Assembly: GCF_900163785.1 (NCBI RefSeq)
Contig: NZ_FUKN01000013.1
Coordinates: 62,001 to 126,000 of the forward strand
Length of the DNA: 64,000 nt
Source: Psychrobacter sp. JB385
GTDB taxonomy: Bacteria; Pseudomonadota; Gammaproteobacteria; Pseudomonadales; Moraxellaceae
Direction of reading: 5' to 3'
In this document: one piece after another, positions 39,781-48,692 of the stretch
Layout: each line of letters opens with the position of its first letter
Position numbering within the stretch: position 1 is the stretch's first letter
Notes under the pieces: model-generated
Seen by the model: the letters and a program-made list of their open reading frames with translations, nothing else
Databases searched by the model: none
What the model was told of the DNA's origin: nothing
Position numbers and translations under genes: made by a program

Positions 39781-39831
39781 AAAAAGCCTGCTGCGTTGTC
39801 CGTTGTTGATAACGAACGTACAGCAAGCTTT
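39781..39831 (+). terminator. Possible terminator or structured RNA end
   Basis: AAAAGCCTGCTG and CAGCAAGCTTTT pair at 11 of 12 positions around a 27-base internal stretch that can itself form CGTT/AACG pairs; a T-run ends the right arm. No upstream gene on the plus strand needs it, so it may end a small RNA. Confidence 0.4.
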
Positions 39832-40036
39832 TGATTCAGACAAACTCAATGAATAAGTATCAAATTTATCTGATCTAACACATTGCTCAGCGCTTAACCA
39901 ATACATTACTCAGAACTTCAACAGTTATGATGCCGCTGTTTTATTATCGTTGATTCTAGCGGGCATCATTATTGAGAAGCGAGTGTTGATTCTTGTCATG
40001 ATACATTCTAAGAAAACACCTTAAGAGCAATGCCAT

Positions 40037-40070
40037 TAAGTGTTATCAAGATATATTTTGATAACACTTA
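40037..40070. terminator. Inverted repeat after the small exported protein gene
   Basis: TAAGTGTTATCAA and TTGATAACACTTA form perfect 13-bp arms around an eight-base loop, just past the stop at 40085 on the minus strand. No strong T-run follows, so its terminator strength is uncertain. Confidence 0.5.
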
Positions 40071-40084
40071 CTTATAACCTATGG

Positions 40085-40522
40085 TTACTGGTATTGAGCA
40101 TCCGCTAGGTCTTCACACAATGCTTTATTCTCTTGCTTTGAGAATCCCATTGTCCAGCCACGAATACCTTGTAAGATTTGACGATAATCTTGTTGGGTCG
40201 ACAGATATTGAATAGCCGCTTTAGGGTCTTCCAAAGATGGCATCAATTCATGAAGCTGTATGTTGTAAGATTTGTAAAAGCGCTGCTTTTGCTTACCATT
40301 TAACATCTGTGGACATATCTCTGAGAGCACTTGCATAACCGCAATTTCGTGTTTGGTGATGTTGATACCAGACATGTCTAATGGGATAGTTGTCGCAGGA
40401 TTATTTGCGGCAAGAGAAGCTTGAGAAAACATGGCAACAGACGTTATCAGTCCTGCAAAACCGACTTTTGATGCGGTTTTTGCTATCACAGAAGCTATAG
40501 ATAATATCGATTGATTTTTCAT
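40085..40522 (-). CDS. Small exported protein of unknown function
   Basis: This 145-residue protein has a signal peptide (hydrophobic core around residues 20-37, cleavage near SLAA-NNP). The mature ~105 residues are helical with conserved-looking features: ITKHEIAVMQVLSEICP, MLNGKQKQRFYKSY, LEDPKAAIQYLSTQQDYR, GWTMGF and a C-terminal ENKALCEDLA. The two Cys residues (in EICP and ALCE) could form a disulfide in the periplasm. I think it belongs to a Moraxellaceae-specific family of small exported proteins (possibly the one named after M. catarrhalis MCR_0457), but I cannot verify this. Function is unknown. Confidence 0.8.
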   Translation of the reverse strand: MKNQSILSIASVIAKTASKVGFAGLITSVAMFSQASLAANNPATTIPLDMSGINITKHEIAVMQVLSEICPQMLNGKQKQRFYKSYNIQLHELMPSLEDPKAAIQYLSTQQDYRQILQGIRGWTMGFSKQENKALCEDLADAQYQ

Positions 40523-41141
40523 TCAGTATTACACTCACTTATCTTTATTTAATGGTCATATGTTAATGGGTAAAAAAACAAAAGTCACATAAAATATTGA
40601 TTTATGTGTAGATATCTTGTGAGCCAAAGCCCTGTTTTAGCAACATGCCAGTAGCATATCTGTCTACGTTGCCTCAGTATAAAAGTAACTGTCCACATTG
40701 TTGTAGGTTATTGCCTATTGTAACGTTGAGCCTTGTCTTCTCACTGCTGTATGCACATTGCGATTATCAAAACATCACAACTCAGACCCAAAATATCAAA
40801 AGATTCTCAATGAAGACAGGGTTCGTGTAAACCGACTATTCAGGTATAATCCGCCTTAATAGAGGTTGCGAGATGATCTTGACAGGCAAATAACAGATTG
40901 GGTCATAGGATTTATGCAATTGTCTTTTCTTAGGTTTTAAGCTAATTTATGAGCAAGGTGCCTACTGTCAGCTTACCTATTTTACCTATGGATAGTAGCT
41001 GTGTTGACAGAGCGGAATACTAATTATTTATTAAAGCCAGTATCACTCTACTACGACTGCTTGCGGGTGAGATTATAACAATTTTATGATGATAAAACGC
41101 ACAAGTGGACGAGCGGTCAACTATAAATATATTGAGTACAA
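40523..41141. other. 619-bp region upstream of surE
   Basis: Divergent intergenic region with no convincing gene; a 61-codon frame at 40645 lacks support. TTGACA at 41004-41009 followed after 17 bases by TTTATT (41027-41032) is a possible surE promoter, and a second TTGACA occurs near 40879. Nothing else was recognised. Confidence 0.4.
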
Positions 41142-41990
41142 ATGAGATTTTTAATCAGTAATGATGATGGCGTGTACGCTCCGGGTTTGTTGGCATTATA
41201 TCAAGCGCTGTCTACAATCGGAGAGGCCGTGGTGGTCGCGCCAATGACGGAGCACAGTGGCTGTGCTAGTGCATTGAGTATTTCAGCGCCATTACATACG
41301 CATCAGCTAGACTCAGGTTTTACGGCTGTCAATGGTTCACCTGCTGATTGTATTTATTTGGCATTGCACGAATTATATCGCGATACACCATTTGATTGTG
41401 TGATTACAGGTATCAATTCAGGAGCCAATCTTGGTCAGGATGTACTGTTTTCTGGTACGTTTGGCGCTGCATTAACCGCGCAGATTTTTGGCATACCAGC
41501 GATTGCAACGTCATTGGTGGGCGGTGGTAATAAAATGAGTCAGCAGGAAGAGACCAGTCGTTATCGAATAGCGGCCGATGAGATTGTTAAGCTACTGGTA
41601 GAAACCTCGATATTGAGTGCGTGCAAAAATTTGCCCTATCACGTATTAAACGTTAATATTCCTGATGTTAAGCATGCTGATGATATTAAAGGCCGAAAAG
41701 TAACCTCTTTGGGTCACAGGAAAATTGCACGGCCTGTACATCCTGTGATTGATCCACGGGGCCGAGATGCTTACTGGTTGTCTCTACGTAAAGACCCACT
41801 TGAAGTGCTCACGGACGAAGAAAATATGTCACTATTGCTCCAAGACAAGCTAGACCAAAAACAGCAGTCACTGGCTATACCATGGACAGATGATCAAGCA
41901 GTGGCAGCAGGTTACATCAGTTTGTCACCTGTACGTTTGCATCATACGCCAGATGCCGCTTTGGAGAGACTTTCGGCATTGGTTTTATAG
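41142..41990 (+). CDS. surE: 5'/3'-nucleotidase SurE
   Basis: SurE is a metal-dependent phosphatase acting on nucleoside monophosphates and short polyphosphate, linked to stationary-phase survival. The 282-residue protein begins with the metal-binding SNDDGVYAPG (Asp-Asp pair at residues 8-9 or so), then HSGCASALSI, the NGSPADC segment and GINSGANLGQDVLFSGT. Length is slightly above the usual ~250. It is followed by an NlpD-like gene as in many gammaproteobacteria, but pcm is missing between them. Confidence 0.96.
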   Translation: MRFLISNDDGVYAPGLLALYQALSTIGEAVVVAPMTEHSGCASALSISAPLHTHQLDSGFTAVNGSPADCIYLALHELYRDTPFDCVITGINSGANLGQDVLFSGTFGAALTAQIFGIPAIATSLVGGGNKMSQQEETSRYRIAADEIVKLLVETSILSACKNLPYHVLNVNIPDVKHADDIKGRKVTSLGHRKIARPVHPVIDPRGRDAYWLSLRKDPLEVLTDEENMSLLLQDKLDQKQQSLAIPWTDDQAVAAGYISLSPVRLHHTPDAALERLSALVL

Positions 41991-42162
41991 AGTGGTGACA
42001 GGAGGTATGCACAGCCTTATTGATAGCGAGTGCTGAGAACAGGTACTGGCGATAAAACGATCATGGTGGTACTTACTCAATACTAAACGGTATAACAGTT
42101 AGCAAAAGCCTTTTGAGTCACATTAGGCATTTGTGAGCAACACAAAGAATAGGAAATTTTGT

Positions 42163-42987
42163 ATGAAAAAGCTTATGGCGGGATCGCGCTTTGCAACAGC
42201 GGCATTGATTGGTACGATGACAGTGGCGACGCTTGCGATGGTGGGCTGTGCTACAAAACCTACTTACCAAGCAGCCAATCAAGCTGGACCTAAAATTATC
42301 ACCAATGCCCAAGGCGTCCCCAATTATCATCGCGTACAACGTGGTGATACGGTCAGTCAGATTGCCGAGCGTTATCGCCTCAATTATCGCCAAATTGGTG
42401 CAATAAATGGTCTAGACAGTAAGTACACGATTTATAGTGGGCAGTGGCTCAAACTGTGGCAAGGCAATCAAGCAGCAACCAACAACCCTCGTAACAACAA
42501 TGGCTACAACACCGCTACGCCGACTGTCTCACAACCAACTTATACCTATACGCCACCCGCCACGAGCGTGCCTACAAACAATTCATCAAGTCCTGCCTAT
42601 GAGGTAACTGCGAACTCAACTTCAGGTTATCAGTATCCAAGTCGCAATCAGGTGACTCGTAACTTTGATGCTGCTGCTGGTAATATGGGTATGTGGTTTG
42701 CTGGTAATGTGGGTGATCCGGTGCTTGCCAGTCAAGCTGGCACAGTGCTTTACTCAGGTAGTGGTCTGCCAGAATATGGCAATCTCATTATGATTCGCCA
42801 TAGCGACAATTATATTACCGCTTATGCTCATAACAGCCAGCTGTTGGTCAAAGAAGGGGATACGGTACAACAAGGTCAGCGTATTGCCAATATGGGCAAC
42901 AGCGGACAAACCAATCAAGTAGGATTGGAATTCCAAGTACGTTTAAATGGCAATCCTATTGACCCACGTGCAGTATTAGGCCGTTAA
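42163..42987 (+). CDS. nlpD: NlpD-like LysM/M23 lipoprotein
   Basis: From the ATG at 42163 (AGGAA upstream) the protein is 274 residues: a lipoprotein signal with lipobox MVGC, a LysM domain (about residues 50-95, HRVQRGDTVSQIAERYRL), a Thr/Pro/Asn-rich linker, and an M23/LytM domain (about 170-272). In the M23 domain the HxxxD motif is replaced (GNMGMWFAG) and the HxH position reads LEFQVR, so metal ligands are lost. Such degenerate LytM proteins, including E. coli NlpD and EnvC, activate amidases during daughter-cell separation rather than cutting peptidoglycan. Its place after surE supports the NlpD name. A GTG at 42133 is an alternative start. Confidence 0.9.
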   Translation: MKKLMAGSRFATAALIGTMTVATLAMVGCATKPTYQAANQAGPKIITNAQGVPNYHRVQRGDTVSQIAERYRLNYRQIGAINGLDSKYTIYSGQWLKLWQGNQAATNNPRNNNGYNTATPTVSQPTYTYTPPATSVPTNNSSSPAYEVTANSTSGYQYPSRNQVTRNFDAAAGNMGMWFAGNVGDPVLASQAGTVLYSGSGLPEYGNLIMIRHSDNYITAYAHNSQLLVKEGDTVQQGQRIANMGNSGQTNQVGLEFQVRLNGNPIDPRAVLGR

Positions 42988-43111
42988 GTTCACCCTAATA
43001 TTTTGAATGGCTTGGTTGATTTTGCAGGGTATTTAAAACGGTTTGATTTTAACGTTTTTGATACGGCTGCTTTATTTGAGTCAGTTTACTTATTCACACC
43101 TGAGAATTTTT

Positions 43112-44419
43112 ATGATTATAAAAAAGCATTATATCGCTCTTTTTCCTGCCTTAGTGATGGTCGGGTGTACGAGCCAACAGGCCATGCAAAAACAAAGCAA
43201 GCCTGTACGCCAAGGCAATGTTGAGATTACACAGACTCAAACCATTCAGGTAAAACCAACGCCGCGTCCTGTCGTTGTCAAGCCTCAGCCTGTTGCTAAG
43301 CCAAGCTACAACAGTTTTTCTGATTGGAAGTCAGATTTCTCAATGCGCGCAATCTCGTCAGGTCATGATGCTGCGACAGTGCGTCGTCTTTTAGACTCTG
43401 CTTATTTGAATCAACAAGTCATCTCGTTGGACTCAGGGCAGCCAGAATTTTCCAAAATGCCGTGGGAATATGTAGACTCTGCTGTATCAGACGGTCGCGT
43501 CGGTACAGGTAAACGAAAATTTGCTGAACAACGGGCGTTTTTGTCGCAGTTAGAATCACGATATGGCGTTAATGCAGAAATTGTCGCGGCAATCTGGGGG
43601 ATGGAATCTTCTTATGGCGCGGTGACTGGAAACAGTAGCATACCAAGCTCTCTTGCAAGTCTTGCTTATGATGGTCGTCGTCAAGAGTTTGCCGAAACTC
43701 AACTGTTATCACTAGCAACCTTATTGCAGCGTGGCGATGTCTCTTGGTCACAGCTTGATGGTTCTTGGGCAGGCGGTATGGGGCAAACACAGTTCATCCC
43801 TGATACATGGCTCAAGCAGGGCGTCGATGGCGACAATGATGGACATCGTAACCCTTGGGCCACATCGGATGCATTGGCCTCTACTGCAAATTATCTTAGT
43901 AATTCAGGATGGGTTCGCGGGTTAGCACCGTTTTATGAAGTGACGGTGCCAGCCTCCTTTGATTACTCGGTGGTGGGCACTAAGCAACCAGCGGCAAGAT
44001 GGGCAGCCATGGGTGTAGATACCATAGCGGATGTTTATTTGGATGCTAACACCCAAATGGAGCTGTGGCTGCCTGCTGGCAAGGATGGTCCAGTATTACT
44101 ACTCAGCCCGAACTTCGATGTCATCAAGGTCTATAACAACTCTTCTAGCTATGCGTTAGGGGTTAGCTTGCTTGGTAAAGCGCTTGCTGGGCAAGGCGGA
44201 CTGCGAACTGCTTGGCCGCGTTATGAGCGTCCATTATCAACGGCTCAAGTGCGCAATTTGCAGCAGCGTCTGACCAGCTCAGGGTATGACACCCAAGGCG
44301 CTGACGGTATTGTTGGCACCAACACTCGTAAAGCATTCCAGCGCTGGCAGGCTGACAACGGTCAAACCCCAGACGGTTTCATCACGCAGCGTAGTGCTTC
44401 TTCATTAGCGTCATGGTGA
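43112..44419 (+). CDS. mltB: Lytic murein transglycosylase B (MltB family)
   Basis: From the ATG at 43112 (GAG about eight bases upstream) the protein is 435 residues with a lipobox MVGC at about residue 20. The SLT_2/MltB catalytic domain spans about 65-360 and contains the catalytic Glu in AIWGMESSYG plus GGMGQTQFIPDTW. A C-terminal peptidoglycan-binding domain (about 375-435, NLQQRLTSSGYDTQGADGIVGTNT) follows. It cleaves glycan strands to 1,6-anhydro ends, anchored at the outer membrane. The extra ORF length upstream of 43112 is not needed. A strong terminator follows at 44523. Confidence 0.93.
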   Translation: MIIKKHYIALFPALVMVGCTSQQAMQKQSKPVRQGNVEITQTQTIQVKPTPRPVVVKPQPVAKPSYNSFSDWKSDFSMRAISSGHDAATVRRLLDSAYLNQQVISLDSGQPEFSKMPWEYVDSAVSDGRVGTGKRKFAEQRAFLSQLESRYGVNAEIVAAIWGMESSYGAVTGNSSIPSSLASLAYDGRRQEFAETQLLSLATLLQRGDVSWSQLDGSWAGGMGQTQFIPDTWLKQGVDGDNDGHRNPWATSDALASTANYLSNSGWVRGLAPFYEVTVPASFDYSVVGTKQPAARWAAMGVDTIADVYLDANTQMELWLPAGKDGPVLLLSPNFDVIKVYNNSSSYALGVSLLGKALAGQGGLRTAWPRYERPLSTAQVRNLQQRLTSSGYDTQGADGIVGTNTRKAFQRWQADNGQTPDGFITQRSASSLASW

Positions 44420-44797
44420 AGTAGATTGATAGCATGGCTGGCTGGTTATCTTTGGTTTTAACAGTCAGCATTGTCATCGAGGTCAATGGCTAGCGTAAAA
44501 ATTGCTACCTTGTTAGCGACAACAAAAAAGCACCTTATTTAGGTGCTTTTTTGCTTTACTCTATAACGACTTTTACAGCATTCATTAGAATGATTCATAT
44601 CGCCATCTAAAAATGTGCTCAAACTGACCAGAATAAAAGTAGATGCGTGAACGGTCATACAAACTTAGAAAAATAATTGGCCTTTTCAAACCCTAAAGAC
44701 AGTATTGGCACAAGAAAATTTGGTCTGTGAATGCTACACTCTAAACAAGAGTATTTTGATAAATTGATAATGAAAATAACGACAAGAGTATACCTTT
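44420..44797. other. mltB-moeA intergenic region
   Basis: A 378-bp gap containing the mltB terminator (44523-44551) and, nearer moeA, AT-rich sequence for its promoter. No Moco riboswitch-like structure was recognised. Confidence 0.5.
44523..44551 (+). terminator. Hairpin terminator after mltB
   Basis: AAAAAAGCACCT and GGTGCTTTTTT arms around TATTTA, with A- and T-runs. Confidence 0.88.
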
Positions 44798-46093
44798 ATG
44801 ATTACCATGGAAGCATTACAATCTGCGATAAAGCAGCGCATAGACACTTATAATAATAATGACTTTCCATTACACGTTAGAGCGACCAATACCTACGATA
44901 TATTAGACAGCGGCAATCAAATTCTAGCCAAAGATATCGTCTCACCGTTTGATGTGCCAAGACAAAATGTGTCTGCTATGGATGGTTATGCGATCAGTCA
45001 AGGTAGTGAGCTTACCAAAGACAGCTCGATTGACATCATTGGCGAATCACAGGCGGGTTGTGCGTATACCGGTCATCTCACAGCGGGGCAGGGTGTGCGC
45101 ATTTTTACGGGTGCGGTTGTACCAGACAGTTGTGACACCGTGATTATGCAAGAAAACACTAACTTTGCAGAAATCAGAGATACCATCGATAAGTCACAAC
45201 CTTATGCGATCACCCTTAATCATACGGCTCAGGTTGATAGCAATATTCGCAAACAGGGCGAAGAGATTGAGTCAGGAGAAGCGGTGTTATCGGCAGGCAA
45301 ACGTATCAATCCTGCTGATATTAGCTTACTTGCCAACTTGGGTATCAGTGAAATCAATGTTTTTCAGCCATTAACCGTAGGTGTTTTGGCGACTGGTGAT
45401 GAGCTTGTTGCTATTGGCAATGAGCTGACAAGCTTGGCGCAAATCTACAACTCCAACACCCCAACGCTTAAGAGCTTATTGTCAGATTTGCCAATCATTA
45501 TTCAAGATTACGGCATCATTCCTGATGATTTGGCGCAGACGACCGCTGCTGTCAATGCAGCCATGCAGGACTGTGATGTCTTGATATCCACGGCTGGAGT
45601 ATCGGTTGGCGATTATGATTTTTTGACCAATGTGATTGAAGCGCTGGGGCAAATCAATCATTATAAAGTGGCGATGAAACCAGGCAAGCCGTTTGTGTTT
45701 GGCGAATTAAATAAAGGACTGGATAAGCCTGTGCTGTATTTTGGATTGCCAGGCAATCCATTGTCTACGGTCGTTGGCGCACTACAGTTTGTCATACCAG
45801 CACTCTGGCAGATGTCAGGTGCAGGTGTGGCAGAGCAGCCTATGATACTGAATGTGAAAGCGACGCTGACCAATGATGTCAAAAAATCACCTGGGCGCAA
45901 AGACTTTCAGCGCGGGTTTTTGTCTCAAAATGAAGCAGGTCATTACCAAGTTGAGTGCTTTTCAGGCCAGCAATCACATAGAATCAAACAGCTAAGCCGT
46001 GCCAATTGTTTTGTTGTTTTGGATAAAGACAGTGGTAGTGTTTCAGCCAATAATCTAGTGACGGTACAACCTTTTCCATGGCTGCATCGCTAA
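44798..46093 (+). CDS. moeA: Molybdopterin molybdenumtransferase MoeA
   Basis: MoeA inserts molybdate into adenylylated molybdopterin to give the molybdenum cofactor. The 431-residue protein has the N-terminal MoeA region with SAMDGYA, then GVLATGDELV and the MPT-binding TAGVSVGDYDF, followed by PGKPFVFG and GLPGNPLSTVVG, and a C-terminal beta-barrel. It heads a same-strand moe/moa/mob cluster. Motifs are intact and length is typical. Confidence 0.96.
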   Translation: MITMEALQSAIKQRIDTYNNNDFPLHVRATNTYDILDSGNQILAKDIVSPFDVPRQNVSAMDGYAISQGSELTKDSSIDIIGESQAGCAYTGHLTAGQGVRIFTGAVVPDSCDTVIMQENTNFAEIRDTIDKSQPYAITLNHTAQVDSNIRKQGEEIESGEAVLSAGKRINPADISLLANLGISEINVFQPLTVGVLATGDELVAIGNELTSLAQIYNSNTPTLKSLLSDLPIIIQDYGIIPDDLAQTTAAVNAAMQDCDVLISTAGVSVGDYDFLTNVIEALGQINHYKVAMKPGKPFVFGELNKGLDKPVLYFGLPGNPLSTVVGALQFVIPALWQMSGAGVAEQPMILNVKATLTNDVKKSPGRKDFQRGFLSQNEAGHYQVECFSGQQSHRIKQLSRANCFVVLDKDSGSVSANNLVTVQPFPWLHR

Positions 46094-46241
46094 TTGATTG
46101 GTTGCTAATTTGCTATAAGGCGATCACTTAAAAACTGATACAGAAAAACTGAAGAAAAAGAGAAAATCAGCCTTACAATGGTAAGCTAAACGCGAATAAT
46201 AAAGCAATGCTGAAAATCAGCACTGCTAATGGCAATAAAAT

Positions 46242-47357
46242 ATGAGTGATGACAGCGTCAAAACAGACAGTACCCAATGGTATTCGCCTACCTCAGTATC
46301 TATGATATCTATGACAGATACGGTTGAGCATTATCAGCCGTTGTCTATGGTTGCACCTACCGATAATACAGTTGAATCCTATCCGCCTTTGACCGATGGG
46401 TTTTCTCGTCGTTTGACTTACTTGCGCCTATCCATTACGGATTTTTGTAATTTTCGCTGTGAATATTGTTTGCCAAACGGCTATCAAGGCAAGCGTCCTG
46501 ATGACGAGCTGAGTGTGCCTGAGATTGCCACATTGATACGTGGGTTTGCGCAGGTCGGCACCAAAAAGGTAAGAATCACAGGTGGTGAGCCTTCTATTCG
46601 CCGTGACATCGTTGATATTATCAAAACCGTCAAACAAACCAAAGGCATAGAAACCGTCGCGATGACGAGTAATGGTTATAAGCTTGGCAAGCATTTAGCC
46701 AGTTGGCAAGCCGCAGGATTGGATCAGCTAAACATCAGCATGGACAGTTTTGATGCGGCGACCTTTCATAAAATGACAGGTTTTAATACGTTGCCACAAC
46801 TCCTTGCAGACATGGATGAGCTACTAGATACCACAGATATCAAACTTAAAATTAATAGTGTTTTGATGGCAGAAACTGCTTTTGAAAATCTATTGCAAGC
46901 CATCGATTATGTCAAAGACAGAGCGGTCACTTATCGTTTTATCGAATTTATGCAAACCAGTGATAATAGTGATTTGTTTTTTGCACAGCATGCTCAGTCT
47001 GACATTATTATCGATTATTTATTAGAGCATGGCTGGCAGCCAAATGAGCGAGGCGGTGCTGATGGGCCAGCAGTCGAATATAGCCATCCAGATTATGTTG
47101 GTCGTATTGGGATGATTGCGCCCTATGCCGCGCACTTTTGTGACACGTGCAATCGTCTAAGGGTAAGTAGTCAAGGTAAGGTGCATCTGTGTTTATTTGA
47201 CCAAGGCAATTATGATATTCGCCCATATCTACAGCAGGATGATGTGACAGGATTGGTCAATACGCTGCACAGCTTTATGCCGATCAAACCTGAACATCAT
47301 CACTTACATGATTCAAATAGTGGCATTATGCACAATCTATCGATCATTGGTGGTTAG
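46242..47357 (+). CDS. moaA: GTP 3',8-cyclase MoaA
   Basis: MoaA is a radical SAM enzyme that starts molybdopterin synthesis by cyclising GTP, and works with MoaC to give cyclic pyranopterin phosphate. The core has the N-terminal cluster motif CNFRCEYC, the GGEPSIRRD segment and a C-terminal cluster site FCDTCNRLRVSSQGKVHLCLF, ending in IIGG as in the family. The first ~50 residues are an extra hydrophilic segment with an imperfect internal duplication (TVEHYQPL / TVESYPPL). A start nearer MSMVAP or later would give the family length. It lies about 150 bp after moeA. Confidence 0.95.
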   Translation: MSDDSVKTDSTQWYSPTSVSMISMTDTVEHYQPLSMVAPTDNTVESYPPLTDGFSRRLTYLRLSITDFCNFRCEYCLPNGYQGKRPDDELSVPEIATLIRGFAQVGTKKVRITGGEPSIRRDIVDIIKTVKQTKGIETVAMTSNGYKLGKHLASWQAAGLDQLNISMDSFDAATFHKMTGFNTLPQLLADMDELLDTTDIKLKINSVLMAETAFENLLQAIDYVKDRAVTYRFIEFMQTSDNSDLFFAQHAQSDIIIDYLLEHGWQPNERGGADGPAVEYSHPDYVGRIGMIAPYAAHFCDTCNRLRVSSQGKVHLCLFDQGNYDIRPYLQQDDVTGLVNTLHSFMPIKPEHHHLHDSNSGIMHNLSIIGG

Positions 47358-47419
47358 GCTGCCTCAAGAGTAAGAATAACTGCCCATTTTTTATTAAAAA
47401 AAATTATCAAGGAATATCT

Positions 47420-47971
47420 ATGAGTAAACCCGCTGCACAATTTACCCCACTGAATATCGCGGTATTGACCGTATCTGACAGTCGCACACTCGCGGAGGAT
47501 ACGTCGGGACAGTATTTGGCAGATAGCCTGACAGAAGCGGGACACCATTTGGCAGACCGTCAGCTGATTACGGATGATATTTATCAAATACGAGCGGTTA
47601 TCAGTGGCTGGATTGCTGATCCAAACGTCCATGCAGTGATAACCACGGGCGGCACAGGATTTTTTATCAGAGACAGTATGCCAGAAGCAGTGCAAGTGCT
47701 GTTTGATAAATCTATCGATGGCTTTGGCGAAATGTTTCGTCTAATCTCAAAAGATGAGATTGGCATGTCAACCATACAGTCGCGTGCAGTGGCTGGCATG
47801 GCAAATGGCACGGGTATTTTTTGTTTGCCAGGTTCGTCTGGCGCATGCCGTACTGGTTGGACAAAAATTTTGAAAGAGCAATTTGATAGTCGCACTCGTC
47901 CTTGCAATTTTGTACCGCACTTCATGGCACAAAATCCTAGCCACGATCATGACAGCCATGATCACGACTGA
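47420..47971 (+). CDS. moaB: Molybdopterin adenylyltransferase-type protein MoaB
   Basis: MoaB/MogA-family proteins adenylylate molybdopterin before MoeA inserts molybdate. The 183-residue protein shows the family signatures VLTVSDSRT, TTGGTGF and LPGSSGACRTGW. It carries a C-terminal tail of alternating His/Asp/Ser (SHDHDSHDHD) absent from E. coli MoaB. The ORF end overlaps mobA. No mogA is adjacent, so this protein probably does that step; E. coli MoaB itself is largely inactive, so this is an inference. Confidence 0.92.
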   Translation: MSKPAAQFTPLNIAVLTVSDSRTLAEDTSGQYLADSLTEAGHHLADRQLITDDIYQIRAVISGWIADPNVHAVITTGGTGFFIRDSMPEAVQVLFDKSIDGFGEMFRLISKDEIGMSTIQSRAVAGMANGTGIFCLPGSSGACRTGWTKILKEQFDSRTRPCNFVPHFMAQNPSHDHDSHDHD

Positions 47972-48692
47972 ACCTTCAAACGCTCAAGATAATTTGGCAG
48001 GTGTGGTTATTTTGGCTGGTGGCGCGTCTCGGCGGATGGGCACAGCAAAAGCGACGCTGACGCTACCAACCGATGAGCCGCTGCTCAATTATCACGTTCG
48101 TCATGCACTGACTCTACGGGTGCCTGTACTGATTGCAGACAACGAACGTGGTTTTGAGATCGACTCAATACTAACGGAAAATGAATCACAGTCGCCTATC
48201 ATTCATATTGCTGATTATAAAGTCGCTAAAAGCGAGGAGAAGAATAAAACGGGTGGGGCATTGGTTGCGATTGAATCTGCATTGCAAACGCTGATCACTC
48301 TAAATAACTTAGTGGCTTTGGAGAACAAGTCGCTATCGCAATCCTCGTGGTTGCTGGTGATCAGCTGTGACAGCTTAATACCTGCGATGGATTTGTGGCA
48401 GAATCTACAGTCCTCGCTTGCACAGGCTGAAGACAAAAAAGTCATTTGCTTAGCAAATGACGAGCATTTATATCCACTATTGGGTGTTTACCGAGTCGGT
48501 ATTGAGCCTGATTTAAAGGCCTACATCGATAGTGGTGAGCGTAGAGTCATGTCATTTATTAATCCCGTTGTTCAAACGGTGCAATTTTTGAAACAGTGGC
48601 AGCCTTTAACCAATTTTAATACACCCGCAGAGTTTATACAGGCCTGCGCGGCTTTGAGCGATTTAAATACAGCGTTATCAAGAGAAATATAA
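47958..48692 (+). CDS. mobA: Molybdenum cofactor guanylyltransferase MobA
   Basis: MobA links GMP to the molybdenum cofactor, giving the dinucleotide form used by DMSO-reductase-family enzymes. The nucleotide-binding motif LAGGASRRMGTAKATL lies near the start, and a further metal-site region holds VISCDSL with its Asp. From 47958 the protein is 244 residues; the ATG at 47949 is an alternative. Either way it overlaps the 3' end of moaB, including the codons of the His-rich tail. No mobB is present here. C-terminal PLxNFNTPAEF is typical of MobA. Confidence 0.88.
   Translation: MITTEPSNAQDNLAGVVILAGGASRRMGTAKATLTLPTDEPLLNYHVRHALTLRVPVLIADNERGFEIDSILTENESQSPIIHIADYKVAKSEEKNKTGGALVAIESALQTLITLNNLVALENKSLSQSSWLLVISCDSLIPAMDLWQNLQSSLAQAEDKKVICLANDEHLYPLLGVYRVGIEPDLKAYIDSGERRVMSFINPVVQTVQFLKQWQPLTNFNTPAEFIQACAALSDLNTALSREI

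Larger units (their letters stand above)
39480..40084. other. 605-bp intergenic region with two hairpins
   Basis: No convincing protein gene; a 60-codon frame at 39652 has biased composition and no homology signal. Two structures are visible: a terminator-like hairpin at 39781-39831 and an inverted repeat at 40037-40070. The left side should hold the carboxypeptidase promoter. Confidence 0.5.

Noticed and set aside
39652..39834. 60-codon plus-strand frame as a small gene
   Set aside because: Lys/Thr/Ser-biased with no recognised motif and no clear ribosome binding site; its end coincides with a terminator-like hairpin, so the frame is better read as incidental.
40645..40830. 61-codon plus-strand frame upstream of surE
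   Set aside because: No homology signal, no ribosome binding site, atypical composition; region is probably regulatory.
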